A DNA stretch of 64,000 nt from Streptomyces sp. CB01201 (GTDB lineage Bacteria > Actinomycetota > Actinomycetes > Streptomycetales > Streptomycetaceae): NCBI RefSeq assembly GCF_002803085.1, contig NZ_NNBJ01000002.1:641183-705182 (forward strand), given 5' to 3'. Shown one piece after another: positions 40,090-49,338 of this stretch (its first letter is position 1; every line of letters begins with the position of its first letter). Both the position numbers and the translations under genes were made by a program. The notes under the pieces were generated by a model, which was not told the DNA's origin, searched no databases, and was given only the letters and a program-made list of their open reading frames with translations.

Positions 40090-41301
40090 CTACCAGCCGA
40101 TGGACAGCGTCAGATCCGTCGGCGGGTTCGCGTTGCCCAGGATCTGCACGGAGGACTGGTCGTCGACGTCGTCGTACGGGAACCCGTAGGCGCGCCCGTC
40201 CAGGCCGACCGTGTGGAAGAAGGCCGCGTAGTCGTTCTTGGGGCCCGTGCCCCGGTAGTACGCGGACGGGGTGTGCCAGAGCGAGGTGTTCTGGGCCACG
40301 CCCCGGTTGAACGCGGCGCAGAACCCGGCGCCGAGCCGCTTCTCCTCGTCGCTGCCGGAGGCGAGCGATCCCGAGCAGGCCATGACCTCCCGCGAGGTCG
40401 GCTTGTGCAGGGTGAAGGGTCCGGCGCCGTTCCTGGTGAAGCTCAGGGTGTCGCCCGCGACCCGCCCGGAGAACGTCTCGCCCGGCAGGCTCAGGGTGAA
40501 GGGGTGGGAGGCGTAGTAGCTCCAGGTCTGGTCGACGGTCGAGGTCAGATGGTCCGCGGGGAAGCCGGCCGCCGAGCGCGGCGCGATGATCCGGTAGCTG
40601 GACTGCAACGGCTTGAAGGCCGCGCCGACGGCCCCCGCGTACGCCGACATCACCTGGGCGCGGGTCTGGGAGATGCCGCGGGTGGTGTCGTAGCCGCTGG
40701 AGGTCTGGCGCAGCCGGGACGTCATGGGGAAGCCGAACTGGTCGACCTGGGTGGTGTTCCCGCCGTACGCCGCCTGTCCGTTGACGAAGGTGTACTCGTA
40801 CCAGTCGTAGTACACGTCGTTGTTGGGGTCGGACGGGTTGTTCGGGTCGGGGCCGCCCCAGCCCTGGTCGTCGGGCGAGACGGGGAGGTAGAGCGGCGAG
40901 CCGAGCGAGAGGTAGATCCGGCCGCCGCGGATCGAGGACGGGGACGGCACCCGGCCGCCGGCCTGGGTCAGCGTGAACGACATGTTGGGGTAGTTCACGC
41001 CGTGCTTGGTGAGGTGGCCCGGCGCGTTGGCGTCGAGGTGGTTGATGTGGGCCGTGCTGCCGTCGGGCTTGAGGTAGGACCACTGGCCGGGGGTGATCTG
41101 GCCGAGCACGGTGACGTAGATCTGCGCGTCGGCGTACGCGCCGTGGGTGTTGTTCCGGAACACGATCGGGAAGCCGGCCGCCGCGGCGGCGCGCGGGGCG
41201 TCGGCGGTGGGGGCGGCGGCCGTCGCCGTGCCGCCGCCCGCGCCGAGGAAGAGCAGGGCGCTCGTGGTCGCGGCGGCCAGGAGGAGCCGTACGGTCCTCA
41301 T
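40090..41301 (-). CDS. Secreted GH64 endo-beta-1,3-glucanase
   Basis: This laminaripentaose-producing type beta-1,3-glucanase of 403 residues has a signal peptide (MRTVRLLLAAATTSALLFLG, cleavage near ATAAA). The GH64 fold begins FPIVFRNNTHGAYADAQIYV. The region GGRIYLSLGSPLYLPV and the acidic YYDWYEYTFVNG segment correspond to the conserved catalytic cleft (Glu and Asp acid/base pair). Ends in TLSIGW without a binding module. I prefer ATG 41301 because AGAGG lies at good distance; an ATG at 41316 overlaps the GH16 stop as TGATG and would add five residues. Operon with the upstream GH16 gene: both degrade fungal or callose-type beta-1,3-glucan. Confidence 0.92.
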   Translation of the reverse strand: MRTVRLLLAAATTSALLFLGAGGGTATAAAPTADAPRAAAAAGFPIVFRNNTHGAYADAQIYVTVLGQITPGQWSYLKPDGSTAHINHLDANAPGHLTKHGVNYPNMSFTLTQAGGRVPSPSSIRGGRIYLSLGSPLYLPVSPDDQGWGGPDPNNPSDPNNDVYYDWYEYTFVNGQAAYGGNTTQVDQFGFPMTSRLRQTSSGYDTTRGISQTRAQVMSAYAGAVGAAFKPLQSSYRIIAPRSAAGFPADHLTSTVDQTWSYYASHPFTLSLPGETFSGRVAGDTLSFTRNGAGPFTLHKPTSREVMACSGSLASGSDEEKRLGAGFCAAFNRGVAQNTSLWHTPSAYYRGTGPKNDYAAFFHTVGLDGRAYGFPYDDVDDQSSVQILGNANPPTDLTLSIGW

Positions 41302-41315
41302 GCTCGCACCTCTCA

Positions 41316-42713
41316 TCAGTGGCCGAATCCGAACCAGTTGACGTTCACGAAGTCCGTGCCCTGGCCGCTGGTGAAGGTCAGGTACACGTCGTGGGTGCCG
41401 GTGACGCCGCTGATGTTCGCCGGGACGGTGCGCCAGCTCTGCCAGCCGCCGGTGTTGGCCACGGCGAAACTGCCGATGGGCGCGCTGCTCCGGCTGTCCA
41501 GGCGCACCTCCACCAGACCGCTGACCCCGCCGGCCGCGCCGCTCGCCACCCGGGCGGAGAACTGCCTGGCCGCCGTCGTACCGAAGTTCACCCCCTGGTA
41601 GAGCGCCCAGTCGCCGTTGGCGAGGGAGCCGAGGTCCTGGCCGCCCCCGCTGTCGGTGGTGGTCTCCTTCACCACGCCGGACTGCTGGTCGTACGACTCG
41701 GCCTGGATGGTGCCGTAGGCGTCACGGCTGCCCGGGGGCGGGGTGGTGGGCGGGGTGGTGGTGCCGGAGCCCGTCTGCTGCACGGTGACGTAGTCGACGA
41801 CCAGCGGGTGCCCCGGCTGGGTGCCCGCGTCGGGGCCGCCGCCGTAGGCGCCGGGGAAGCCGCCGCCCATGGCGACGTTCAGGATGACGAAGTAGCCGTG
41901 GTTGGTGGCGTTGGTCCAGGTCGTCGCGTCGACCTGGTTCTGGCTCACCGTGTGGAAGTTGACGCCGTCCAGGTAGAAGCGCATCTGCTCGGTCGGGCCC
42001 GAGCGGTCCCACTCGACGGCGTAGGTGTGGAAACCGGCCTGGCAGGTGGCGCCGTCGCAGGCCTTCTGGCCGCCGATGCCCGTGGTCTCGTTGCAGGGGC
42101 CGCCGGGGCTGGTGCCGCAGTGCATGGTGGACCAGTTGTTGTTGAGGCCCTGGACGTTCTCCATGATGTCGAGCTCGCCGATGCCGGGCCAGTTCCACCA
42201 GTTGCCGCGGAAGGGCGCGCCGAGCGCCCAGAACGCCGGCCAGTAGCCCTTGGCGGCGGCGCCCGTCACATCGGGCATCTGGAGGCGCGCCTCGATGCGG
42301 AGCTTGCCGCCGGCCGGGGGCTGGAAGTCGGAGCGCCTGGTCTCGATCCGGCCCGACGTCCAGTTGCCGGCGGCGTCGCGCTGCGGGGTGATGCGCAGGT
42401 TCCCGGCGCCGTCGAGGGAGACGTTGCTGGTGGACGAGGTCATCGTCTCGACCTCGCCGGTGCCGAAGTTGGCGGGGCCGCCGGGGTAGCTGGTGCCGGT
42501 CGTGTACTGCCAGTTGGCGGTGTCCACGCCGGAGCCGGCCGGGCCGTTGAAGTCGTCGCTGAACACCGTGGTCCAGCCCGCGGGGGGCGGCGGGGCGGAC
42601 GCGGAGGCGGGCAGGGCGACGAGGGCGGCGGAGGCGGCCGCGAGGCCGAGGGTGGAGAGCAGGGCGATCAGGGCTCGCCGGGCCGGGCCGCGTCTGGGGG
42701 GTGTGGGGCGCAT
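41316..42713 (-). CDS. Secreted GH16 beta-1,3-glucanase with CBM6
   Basis: This secreted laminarinase-type enzyme has 465 residues: a signal peptide ending near ASAS, a GH16 catalytic domain at about residues 45-290 with the signature GIGELDIMENV (nucleophile and acid/base Glu), a Thr/Pro linker, and a C-terminal CBM6 (IQAESYDQQSGVVKETTTD, ANGDWALYQGVNFG) for beta-glucan binding. The stop overlaps a possible start of the GH64 gene. Upstream are tandem GAGAGCGCTCTC-type operators, so a LacI-family sugar-responsive repressor should control the pair. Confidence 0.94.
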   Translation of the reverse strand: MRPTPPRRGPARRALIALLSTLGLAAASAALVALPASASAPPPPAGWTTVFSDDFNGPAGSGVDTANWQYTTGTSYPGGPANFGTGEVETMTSSTSNVSLDGAGNLRITPQRDAAGNWTSGRIETRRSDFQPPAGGKLRIEARLQMPDVTGAAAKGYWPAFWALGAPFRGNWWNWPGIGELDIMENVQGLNNNWSTMHCGTSPGGPCNETTGIGGQKACDGATCQAGFHTYAVEWDRSGPTEQMRFYLDGVNFHTVSQNQVDATTWTNATNHGYFVILNVAMGGGFPGAYGGGPDAGTQPGHPLVVDYVTVQQTGSGTTTPPTTPPPGSRDAYGTIQAESYDQQSGVVKETTTDSGGGQDLGSLANGDWALYQGVNFGTTAARQFSARVASGAAGGVSGLVEVRLDSRSSAPIGSFAVANTGGWQSWRTVPANISGVTGTHDVYLTFTSGQGTDFVNVNWFGFGH

Positions 42714-43076
42714 GTGGGGGGCCTCTCTCGGAAAGAGAGCGCTCTGAGAGCGCTCTCAACGACGGGCTGCGCGGTCACTGTGCTCTCCGTCGTCGAGAGC
42801 GTCAAGAGATAAAACCGTGAAAGCCCTTGCGGGGAAGGGGAGTTCACGTACTGAAGGCTGAACGCATAGGGCCGAAGGCGGTTCGGCCCGGCGGGCGGCG
42901 CGGCGCGGCGCCCGGCCTCTGCCCGGTCGGCGGGGCCGGCGCGGCACGGCGCAGTGCTTCGCCCCGCCGACGGGTCGTCGGCGGGGCGAAGGGGGCGGCG
43001 ATGGTGGTGCGCTTCTCGCGGGGGTGCGGGAAGCGGGGTGACGCGAAGTGGTTCCTCCCGGATCTGGGAACGGGGA
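42714..43076. promoter_or_regulatory. Promoter region of the glucanase operon
   Basis: This 363-bp gap contains the tandem LacI-type operators (42735-42757) immediately before the GH16 gene and an AT-richer stretch around 42808-42825 that may hold the promoter. The remainder to 43076 shows no gene and is GC-rich filler. Confidence 0.5.
42735..42757. promoter_or_regulatory. Tandem LacI-family operators
   Basis: AGAGCGCTCT (42736-42745) and GAGAGCGCTCTC (42746-42757) are two palindromes centred 11 bp apart. They share the central AGCGCT of CebR/CelR-type LacI operators. The position just upstream of the GH16 start suits repression relieved by an oligosaccharide. Confidence 0.75.
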
Positions 43077-43307
43077 CTAGAGCAGTCGGCGCGCGGCTCG
43101 CCTCAGGTCGTACTCATGGATGATCGCCTTGGCGTGCCCATAGGCGAGATCGTGCTCGCTCCGGAGCCAGCTGACCTTCTCCTCGAAACGGAAGAGGGAG
43201 GGGCCTTCCTCGACGGTGCGGAGCCAGTCGGACACTTCACGACCGGTGCAGTGGGGGATGCGGGAGAGCAGGTTGCGATGGGTCTCTTCGGAGAAGACTT
43301 GGGACAT
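43077..43307 (-). CDS. DUF4287 domain protein
   Basis: The 76-residue product consists of little more than a DUF4287 domain: LLSRIPHCTGREVSDWLRTV, then FEEKVSWLRSEHDLAYGHAK, ending IIHEYDLRRAARRLL. The family is widespread and of unknown function, sometimes fused to DUF5655. CGGAGG lies just before the ATG. It is transcribed divergently from the small gene at 43408. Confidence 0.82.
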   Translation of the reverse strand: MSQVFSEETHRNLLSRIPHCTGREVSDWLRTVEEGPSLFRFEEKVSWLRSEHDLAYGHAKAIIHEYDLRRAARRLL

Positions 43308-43407
43308 CGGCGCCTCCGGAGGCGTTGCGCTTACTGGTCCTTCACTGCACCGTGCCTGAGTGTTCGCGCATTGGCAACAGTGCGGGAGAGGCGCGTAGGG
43401 TCACGGC

Positions 43408-43734
43408 GTGCTCGATGTGAACCCCCTGATCTTGGCCGTGGACCGCTTCGCCGACCGGCTGCGCGCCGCTCCCGAGAGCCGTCTTCGCCGTGGCGCCGCC
43501 GCCGAAGGACTCGCGCTCGCAAGGGAGTTGGCGGTTCTGGCGCAGCGCGTCGAGTTCCCGGACCGCGAGCCCCTGATCATGCCGGAGGCCGGTCTGTTCG
43601 CGGTCGCCGACCAAGTCGTCGTCGCCGGACGGGATTTGGCCGGGGCGCTCCAGACGGCGAAGACCCCGCCCGACGGGGAGCCGGACGGGGCCGTGGAGCT
43701 GGTGCAAGCCGCGCAGGAACGCGCCTTCGGTTAG
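43408..43734 (+). CDS. Small conserved actinobacterial protein
   Basis: This 108-residue mostly helical protein of unknown function (LILAVDRFADRLRAAPESRL, LALARELAVLAQRVEFPDRE, VADQVVVAGRDLAGAL) has no signal peptide, cysteines or membrane segment. GTG 43408 is preceded at six bases by TAGGGT and lacks a ribosome-binding site, so expression is probably leaderless. Three 10-bp tandem repeats (GGCATCGGGC, 43774-43803) follow the gene. Confidence 0.7.
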   Translation: MLDVNPLILAVDRFADRLRAAPESRLRRGAAAEGLALARELAVLAQRVEFPDREPLIMPEAGLFAVADQVVVAGRDLAGALQTAKTPPDGEPDGAVELVQAAQERAFG

Positions 43735-43833
43735 GACGCGGGGGCGGCCTCGGTCGCCGCGGCCGAGCCGGTCGGCATCGGGCGGCATCGGGCGGCATCG
43801 GGCGGCGCCGGTCTTGGCCGCCCGCTGTCGCCG

Positions 43834-44658
43834 TCAGAGCGAGGCGATGACCCGGTCCGCGAGGATGTAGACGCTCTCCTCGCCGTAGGAGAAGGTCAGC
43901 GCGTACGCGCCGGACACTCCGGAGCCGCCGAGCAGCACCGGCGCCTCGCCGTCGCGCAGGGCGTCCGAGAGGCGCTCGGCGGTCTCGCGGTGGCCCGGGG
44001 TCATGCAGAGCGTGGTGCCGTCCGCGAAGACGTACACGTCGAGCGTGCCGAGCGGGCCCGGGCGCACGTCGGCGAGCGCGGTGCGGGACTCGGCGAGTTC
44101 CTCCAGGCGCGAGACCGTGGCCTCGTGGTCGGCGACGACGGGCGTCTGGACCGGCACGAAGTCGGGGTGCGAGGGGTGGCGGCGGCGGGCCGCGGCGAGC
44201 TCGGGGGAGTCCTCGGGGAACTCCTCCGCGGTCTCCAGCGCCTCGGCCATCTCCAGGGCCTCGGCCTCCAGGCCCGCGAAGTCCGCCTGGCGGGGCAGGA
44301 AGAACGCGGCGTCCTCACCGAGGCCCGCGAGCCCGCCCAGCATCGGGGAGGGCGCGTCGGCGGCGTCCCTGGCCTCCTGGGCGGCCCAGAAGGCGCGCGC
44401 CTCGGCCAGCTCGCGCTCCCGCTCCTCGGCGAGCGCCTCGGCGACGGCGGCCCGTATCTCGGCGGCCGGGGTCCCGGCGGAGCGGGCCTGCTGGGGCAGG
44501 GTCACGTGGTCGGTGCGGTGTTCGGCACGGGCGGCTGCCAGGTCTTCGCGCAGAGCCACCACCTGCTTGCGCAGCCCGTGGGCGGCGTGCAGGGCAGCGG
44601 CGCCCACGGCCGTGGCAGCGGCCGTGGTCAGCAGCAGGGCAAGAGGCATGGCGCTCAC
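43834..44658 (-). CDS. Membrane-anchored coiled-coil protein, unknown function
   Basis: The 274-residue product has one N-terminal membrane segment (LALLLTTAAATAVGAAALHA), followed by a heptad-rich Ala/Glu/Arg segment (about residues 25-100, VAEALAEERERELAEARAFW) likely to form a coiled coil. The C-terminal globular part of about 110 residues (TLDVYVFADGTTLCMTPGHR, then ALTFSYGEESVYILADRVIA) has a beta-rich look. GTG 44658 is supported by GGGAG at seven bases. I recognise no domain family. It is conserved-looking rather than degenerate. Confidence 0.7.
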   Translation of the reverse strand: MSAMPLALLLTTAAATAVGAAALHAAHGLRKQVVALREDLAAARAEHRTDHVTLPQQARSAGTPAAEIRAAVAEALAEERERELAEARAFWAAQEARDAADAPSPMLGGLAGLGEDAAFFLPRQADFAGLEAEALEMAEALETAEEFPEDSPELAAARRRHPSHPDFVPVQTPVVADHEATVSRLEELAESRTALADVRPGPLGTLDVYVFADGTTLCMTPGHRETAERLSDALRDGEAPVLLGGSGVSGAYALTFSYGEESVYILADRVIASL

Positions 44659-45011
44659 TGACTTACTCCCGGATTCAAACGATTCCCCGACTTCCTACAT
44701 CAGCTTGTCGTGAGCCCGCTCCCGGTGTCAGTGCATTACGTCACGAAATGGACAGGTCTTTGGGCCCGGGGTTTAACCCCGCACCCACGCTGACCTGCGG
44801 AAATGCTGTGCCCGCAGGAGATACGTCACATCCTGGGGGAGATTCGGTCACGGTTAGGACGCGGAACGATTGGCTGTGAGCGTCCTGTGGGAAGGGAGTG
44901 CCCTGGTCAGAGGCCCCGGCGTCGCCCTCCGCGGTCGACCTGTGGCGGCCGGGGCGTCAACCCTGCGTCGACCGGTGGTCAACACAGCGCTCCGGCCGCC
45001 CGGTTGAGTCA
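44659..45011. other. Gap upstream of the thiolase 3' end
   Basis: No gene is seen in these 353 bases. A perfect 15-base palindrome, CGGGGTTTAACCCCG (44767-44781), stands out and could be an operator for the coiled-coil protein gene, whose start is 110 bp away. Confidence 0.4.
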
Positions 45012-46232
45012 TCAGCTCAGGCGCTCGACGACCATCGCCATGCCCTGGCCGCCGCCGACGCACATGGTCTCCAGGCCGAACTGCTTGTCGTGGAACTGGA
45101 GGCTGTTGATCAGCGTGCCGGTGATGCGGGCGCCGGTCATGCCGAAGGGGTGGCCGACGGCGATGGCGCCGCCGTTCACGTTCAGCTTGTCCAGCGGGAT
45201 GCCGAGGTCCTGGTAGGACGGGATCACCTGGGCGGCGAAGGCCTCGTTGATCTCGAAGAGGTCGATGTCGTCCACCGTGAGCCCCGCGCGCTTGAGCGCC
45301 TGACGGGACGCCTCGACCGGGCCGAGGCCCATGATCTCGGGCGACAGGCCCGTGACGCCGGTGGAGACGATGCGGGCCAGCGGGGTCAGGCCCAGCTCGC
45401 GCGCCTTGGTGTCGCTCATGATCACCAGGGCGGCGGCGCCGTCGTTCAGCGGACAGCAGTTGCCGGCCGTGACCAGCCCGTCGGGGCGGAAGACGGGCTT
45501 GAGGCCCGACACGCCCTCGACGGTGACGCCCGCGCGGGGGCCGTCGTCCTTGCCGACCACGGTGCCGTCCGGGGTCGTGACGGGGGTGATCTCGCGCTCC
45601 CAGAAGCCGTTCTTGATGGCTTCCTCGGCGAGGTTCTGCGAGCGCACGCCGAACTCGTCCATCTCCTGGCGCGAGATGCCCTTGAGCCGGGCCAGGTTCT
45701 CGGCGGTCTGCCCCATCGCGATGTACGCGTCCGGGATCAGGCCGTCCTCGCGCGGGTCGTGCCAGGACGCGCCCTCGGACTGCGCGACGGCGGCGGTGCG
45801 CGCCTCGGCGTCGGCGAAGAGCGGGTTGTGGGTGTCGGGCAGGCCGTCGCTGCTGCCCTTGATGGAGCGGGAGACCATCTCGACGCCGGCCGAGATGAAC
45901 ACGTCGCCCTCGCCCGCCTTGATGGCGTGCAGGGCCATGCGGGAGGTCTGGAGCGAGGACGAGCAGTACCGGGTGATCGTGCAGCCCGGCAGGTGGTCCA
46001 TGCCCATCTGCACGGCCACGATGCGGCCCAGGTTGTGGCCCTGCTCGCCGCCGGGCAGGCCGCAGCCGAGCATCAGGTCGTCGATGTCGCGCGGGTCGAG
46101 GCCGGGCACCTTGGCGAGCGCGGCCTGGATGATCGTGGCCGTGAGGTCGTCGGGGCGGAGGTCCTTGAGCGAGCCCTTGAAGGCGCGGCCGATGGGGGAG
46201 CGGGCGGTCGAGACGATCACGGCTTCGGGCAT
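45012..46232 (-). CDS. Acetyl-CoA acetyltransferase (thiolase)
   Basis: This 406-residue thiolase forms or cleaves beta-ketoacyl-CoA. The active-site cysteine lies in TRYCSSSLQTSRMA, the second half has NGGAIAVGHPFGMTGAR with the catalytic His, and the C-terminal MCVGGGQGMAMV supplies the second Cys. The length fits a FadA/AtoB-type degradative or biosynthetic enzyme. The ATG has GGAG six bases upstream; an open extension of 22 residues upstream is unlikely to be used. It is read in the same direction as the SGNH hydrolase, 154 bp downstream of it. Confidence 0.93.
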   Translation of the reverse strand: MPEAVIVSTARSPIGRAFKGSLKDLRPDDLTATIIQAALAKVPGLDPRDIDDLMLGCGLPGGEQGHNLGRIVAVQMGMDHLPGCTITRYCSSSLQTSRMALHAIKAGEGDVFISAGVEMVSRSIKGSSDGLPDTHNPLFADAEARTAAVAQSEGASWHDPREDGLIPDAYIAMGQTAENLARLKGISRQEMDEFGVRSQNLAEEAIKNGFWEREITPVTTPDGTVVGKDDGPRAGVTVEGVSGLKPVFRPDGLVTAGNCCPLNDGAAALVIMSDTKARELGLTPLARIVSTGVTGLSPEIMGLGPVEASRQALKRAGLTVDDIDLFEINEAFAAQVIPSYQDLGIPLDKLNVNGGAIAVGHPFGMTGARITGTLINSLQFHDKQFGLETMCVGGGQGMAMVVERLS

Positions 46233-46386
46233 CACGGCTCCAGGGGATGGGAAGGCAGGACTCCCTGGGAAGTTACCCGCACGTAGTGGATTGGTCATCC
46301 GGGGTGGCGTGTGATGCCGGACTCTTTTCTAAGCGGTTGCTCAGGGCGGCCTGCGCGGCCCCCGGTGGGCCGCCGGGCCGCCCCCG

Positions 46387-47412
46387 TCACCGCCCCGTGT
46401 GCGAGCCGTTGGGGGCCGGCTCCACCGGGGCGGGCAGCCGCCTGCGGCGGCGGTACTTGAGCAGCGCCCAGGGCGCCCGCGCCCCGGTGACCTCGGTGCC
46501 CGCCTGGGCCGCCGCGGCCGAGGCCGCCTTCGCCACCGGCAGGATGTCCTCGTTGCGCGAGGCGTCCGGGTGGTCGGACTCGGGCCACAGGCCCAGCGAG
46601 GCGCACAGCGTGGGCAGCACCGCCATCGCCGCGGTCGCGTAGCCCTCGGCCGAGGGGTGGTAGTTGTCGGGCCCGAACAGCTCCCGGGGGTTCTGCTCGA
46701 ACTCCGGGCCCAGCAGATGGCCCAGCGACACCGTGCGCCCGCCCTGCTCCACCACCACGATCGTCTGCGCCGCCGCCAGCTGCCGCGAGACCCGCCGGGC
46801 CAGCCAGCGCAGCGGCTGGTAGACGGGCTCGATGGTGCCGAGATCGGGGCAGGTGCCCACCACCACCTCGGCCCCGGCGGTCCGCAGCCGGCGTACGGCG
46901 GTGGAGAGGTAGCGCACCGAGGCGGTCGGTGCCATCCGGGTGGTGACGTCGTTCGCGCCGATCATGATCACGCAGACGTCGGGGGTGCGGGCCGGGTCGG
47001 CGAGCAGCAGCGACACCTGGCGTTCGAGGTCGTCCGAGCGGGCCCCGGGCAGCGCCACGTTCCGCAGCGTCACCATGCGCTCGGCGACCGCCGCGAGCCC
47101 GGAGGCGAGCAGCGCGGCCGGGGTCTGGCCCGCCCGGCGCACCCCCTGCCCGGCCGCCGTGGAGTCGCCCAGCATGCCGAGCCTGAGCGGCTGCGTACCG
47201 TCCGCGTAGGCGGTCCCGTACAGCCCGTCGGCGTTCGGGGCCTGTGGGGAGCCGCCGCCCACCGAGCGTTTCGCGAGGGCCACCTCGGCCAGCACGACGC
47301 CCACCGCGGCGCCCGCGATCAGGCCGATCCCGCCGCCGCCGAACGCCGCGCCCGTCGCGATCCGCCGTGCCACCCTCGCCCTCGAACCGGTCCCCGCCAC
47401 CGCCACCTCCAT
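46387..47412 (-). CDS. SGNH/GDSL-type esterase with N-terminal membrane segment
   Basis: The 341-residue product has a Gly/Ala-rich hydrophobic N terminus (GGGGIGLIAGAAVGVVLAEV), which may be a signal anchor. The SGNH hydrolase fold has block I GMLGDSTAAGQG (catalytic Ser), block III MIGANDV (Asn), and block V DNYHPSAEGYATAA (His). Such enzymes hydrolyse esters of lipids or carbohydrates. The start is ATG 47412, but GGAGG lies just inside it, so the GTG at 47400 (MAGTGSRAR) is equally plausible. It is divergent from the CBS gene, with about 125 bp between. Confidence 0.88.
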   Translation of the reverse strand: MEVAVAGTGSRARVARRIATGAAFGGGGIGLIAGAAVGVVLAEVALAKRSVGGGSPQAPNADGLYGTAYADGTQPLRLGMLGDSTAAGQGVRRAGQTPAALLASGLAAVAERMVTLRNVALPGARSDDLERQVSLLLADPARTPDVCVIMIGANDVTTRMAPTASVRYLSTAVRRLRTAGAEVVVGTCPDLGTIEPVYQPLRWLARRVSRQLAAAQTIVVVEQGGRTVSLGHLLGPEFEQNPRELFGPDNYHPSAEGYATAAMAVLPTLCASLGLWPESDHPDASRNEDILPVAKAASAAAAQAGTEVTGARAPWALLKYRRRRRLPAPVEPAPNGSHTGR

Positions 47413-47537
47413 GGAGCTTGCAGTCGTACAACAGCTAACTGCCCGGTAGCGGGTGTCGCTCAATCCCGTGCAAAGGTGAACGCCCCGTCCTGGTCCGCAT
47501 ACGCTGGCGGGACCTAATCGGAGACCCGGAGACAACG

Positions 47538-48935
47538 GTGCGATTCCACGACTCGATGATCAGCCTCGTAGGCAACACCCCGCTGGTGAGGCTCAACAGT
47601 GTGACCCAGGGCATTCAGGCGACGGTCCTGGCCAAGGTCGAGTACTTCAACCCGGGCGGCTCGGTGAAGGACCGTATCGCCGTCCGCATGATCGAGGCCG
47701 CCGAGCAGTCCGGCGCGCTCAAGCCCGGTGGCACCATCGTCGAGCCCACCAGCGGCAACACGGGTGTGGGCCTGGCCATCGTGGCCCAGCAGAAGGGCTA
47801 CAAGTGCATCTTCGTCTGCCCTGACAAGGTCTCCACGGACAAGATCAACGTGCTGCGCGCGTACGGCGCCGAGGTCGTGGTCTGCCCGACCGCCGTCGAC
47901 CCCGAGCACCCGGACTCGTACTACAACGTCTCCGACCGCCTGGTCCGCGAGACGCCCGGGGCCTGGAAGCCGGACCAGTACAGCAACCCGAACAACCCCC
48001 GTTCGCACTACGAGACCACCGGTCCCGAGCTGTGGGAGCAGACCGAGGGGAAGATCACCCACTTCGTCGCGGGCGTCGGCACCGGCGGCACCATCACCGG
48101 CACCGGCCGCTACCTCAAGGAGGCCAGCGACGGGAAGGTGCGCGTCGTCGGCGCGGACCCGGAGGGCTCCGTCTACAGCGGCGGCTCCGGCCGGCCGTAC
48201 CTGGTGGAGGGCGTCGGCGAGGACTTCTGGCCGACCGCCTACGACCGGAACGTCACCGACGAGATCGTCGCGGTGTCCGACAAGGACTCCTTCCAGATGA
48301 CCCGCCGCCTCGCCAAGGAGGAGGGCCTCCTGGTCGGCGGTTCCTGCGGCATGGCCGTGGTGGCGGCCCTGAAGGTCGCCGAGGGCCTCGGCCCCGACGA
48401 CGTGGTCGTCGTGCTGCTCCCCGACTCCGGCCGCGGCTACCTCTCGAAGATCTTCAACGACGAGTGGATGGCGGACTACGGCTTCCTGGAGGAGGCCGGT
48501 CCCTCGGCGCGCGTCTCCGACGTGCTCGGATTCAAGGAGGCCGGCCACCTGCCCTCGCTGGTGCACATGCACCCCGAGGAGACGGTCGGCCAGGCCATCG
48601 AGGTGCTGCGCGAGTACGGCGTCTCGCAGATGCCGATCGTGAAGCCGGGCGCGGGGCACCCCGACGTGATGGCCGCCGAGGTCATCGGCTCGGTCGTCGA
48701 GCGCGAGCTGCTCGACGCCCTGTTCACCCAGCGGGCCCTGCTCGACGACCCGCTGGAGAAGCACATGAGCGCGCCGCTGCCGCAGGTCGGCTCGGGCGAG
48801 CCGGTCGGCGACCTGATGTCCGTGCTCGGCAAGGCGGACGCGGCGATCGTGCTGGTCGAGGGCAAGCCGACCGGTGTGGTCAGCCGCCAGGACCTGCTGG
48901 CGTTCCTCGCCCGCACGCCGCAGCAGCTGCCGTAA
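47538..48935 (+). CDS. cbs: Cystathionine beta-synthase
   Basis: This PLP enzyme of reverse transsulfuration condenses serine and homocysteine to cystathionine. The 465-residue protein has a fold-II catalytic domain with the PLP lysine in GGSVKDRIAVRM, the phosphate loop TSGNTGVGLA and VGTGGTITGTGRYL, then two C-terminal CBS domains from about residue 330 (HPEETVGQAIEVLREYGVSQ; SVLGKADAAIVLVEGKPTGV), which bind adenosyl ligands. Lack of the haem N-terminal extension is normal for bacteria. The GTG start follows GGAGA. A perfect hairpin lies right after the gene. Confidence 0.94.
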   Translation: MRFHDSMISLVGNTPLVRLNSVTQGIQATVLAKVEYFNPGGSVKDRIAVRMIEAAEQSGALKPGGTIVEPTSGNTGVGLAIVAQQKGYKCIFVCPDKVSTDKINVLRAYGAEVVVCPTAVDPEHPDSYYNVSDRLVRETPGAWKPDQYSNPNNPRSHYETTGPELWEQTEGKITHFVAGVGTGGTITGTGRYLKEASDGKVRVVGADPEGSVYSGGSGRPYLVEGVGEDFWPTAYDRNVTDEIVAVSDKDSFQMTRRLAKEEGLLVGGSCGMAVVAALKVAEGLGPDDVVVVLLPDSGRGYLSKIFNDEWMADYGFLEEAGPSARVSDVLGFKEAGHLPSLVHMHPEETVGQAIEVLREYGVSQMPIVKPGAGHPDVMAAEVIGSVVERELLDALFTQRALLDDPLEKHMSAPLPQVGSGEPVGDLMSVLGKADAAIVLVEGKPTGVVSRQDLLAFLARTPQQLP

Positions 48936-49338
48936 CACCCGTACTGTCCCGGCCTCCGGCAACTTCCTTGCCGGAGGCCGGGGTTGGTCGATGCCCGTTC
49001 AGGTGGCGTGGCCGGCGCCGCCGGTGATGTCGCGCAAACGGTACGAGCGCGACACGTGCGCGCAGCACCGGCTTAACACGGCTCGTGCACAGTGGTGGAT
49101 GTCGGCGGGGGAACCCGGGCAGGGGGCCCCGGCCGGCACACCAGCGGCGTCAGGAACCTCCGGAGCGGCTCCCGGATCTCCCAGGACGCCCAGGACGCGG
49201 ACCGGTTCTGACCCGGACCCGTGTCCCTCGCGGGGACCGCCGTCGTCCCGCCCCTCGGGCAACCCGGGGGTGCGGCGGTCCCCGCGATCACTCGTGCGCG
49301 GGGTCGCCAACAAGGCCTGCGCGTAAGGCGGTTGGGGC
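48936..49338. other. Gap after cbs
   Basis: Apart from the terminator at 48948-48982, these 403 bases contain nothing I can identify: no gene with plausible start and codon use, and no dispersed-repeat module. Confidence 0.4.
48948..48982 (+). terminator. Terminator after cbs
   Basis: A perfect 15-bp stem, CCCGGCCTCCGGCAA with TTGCCGGAGGCCGGG, around the loop CTTCC, lies 13 bases after the stop codon. Confidence 0.85.
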
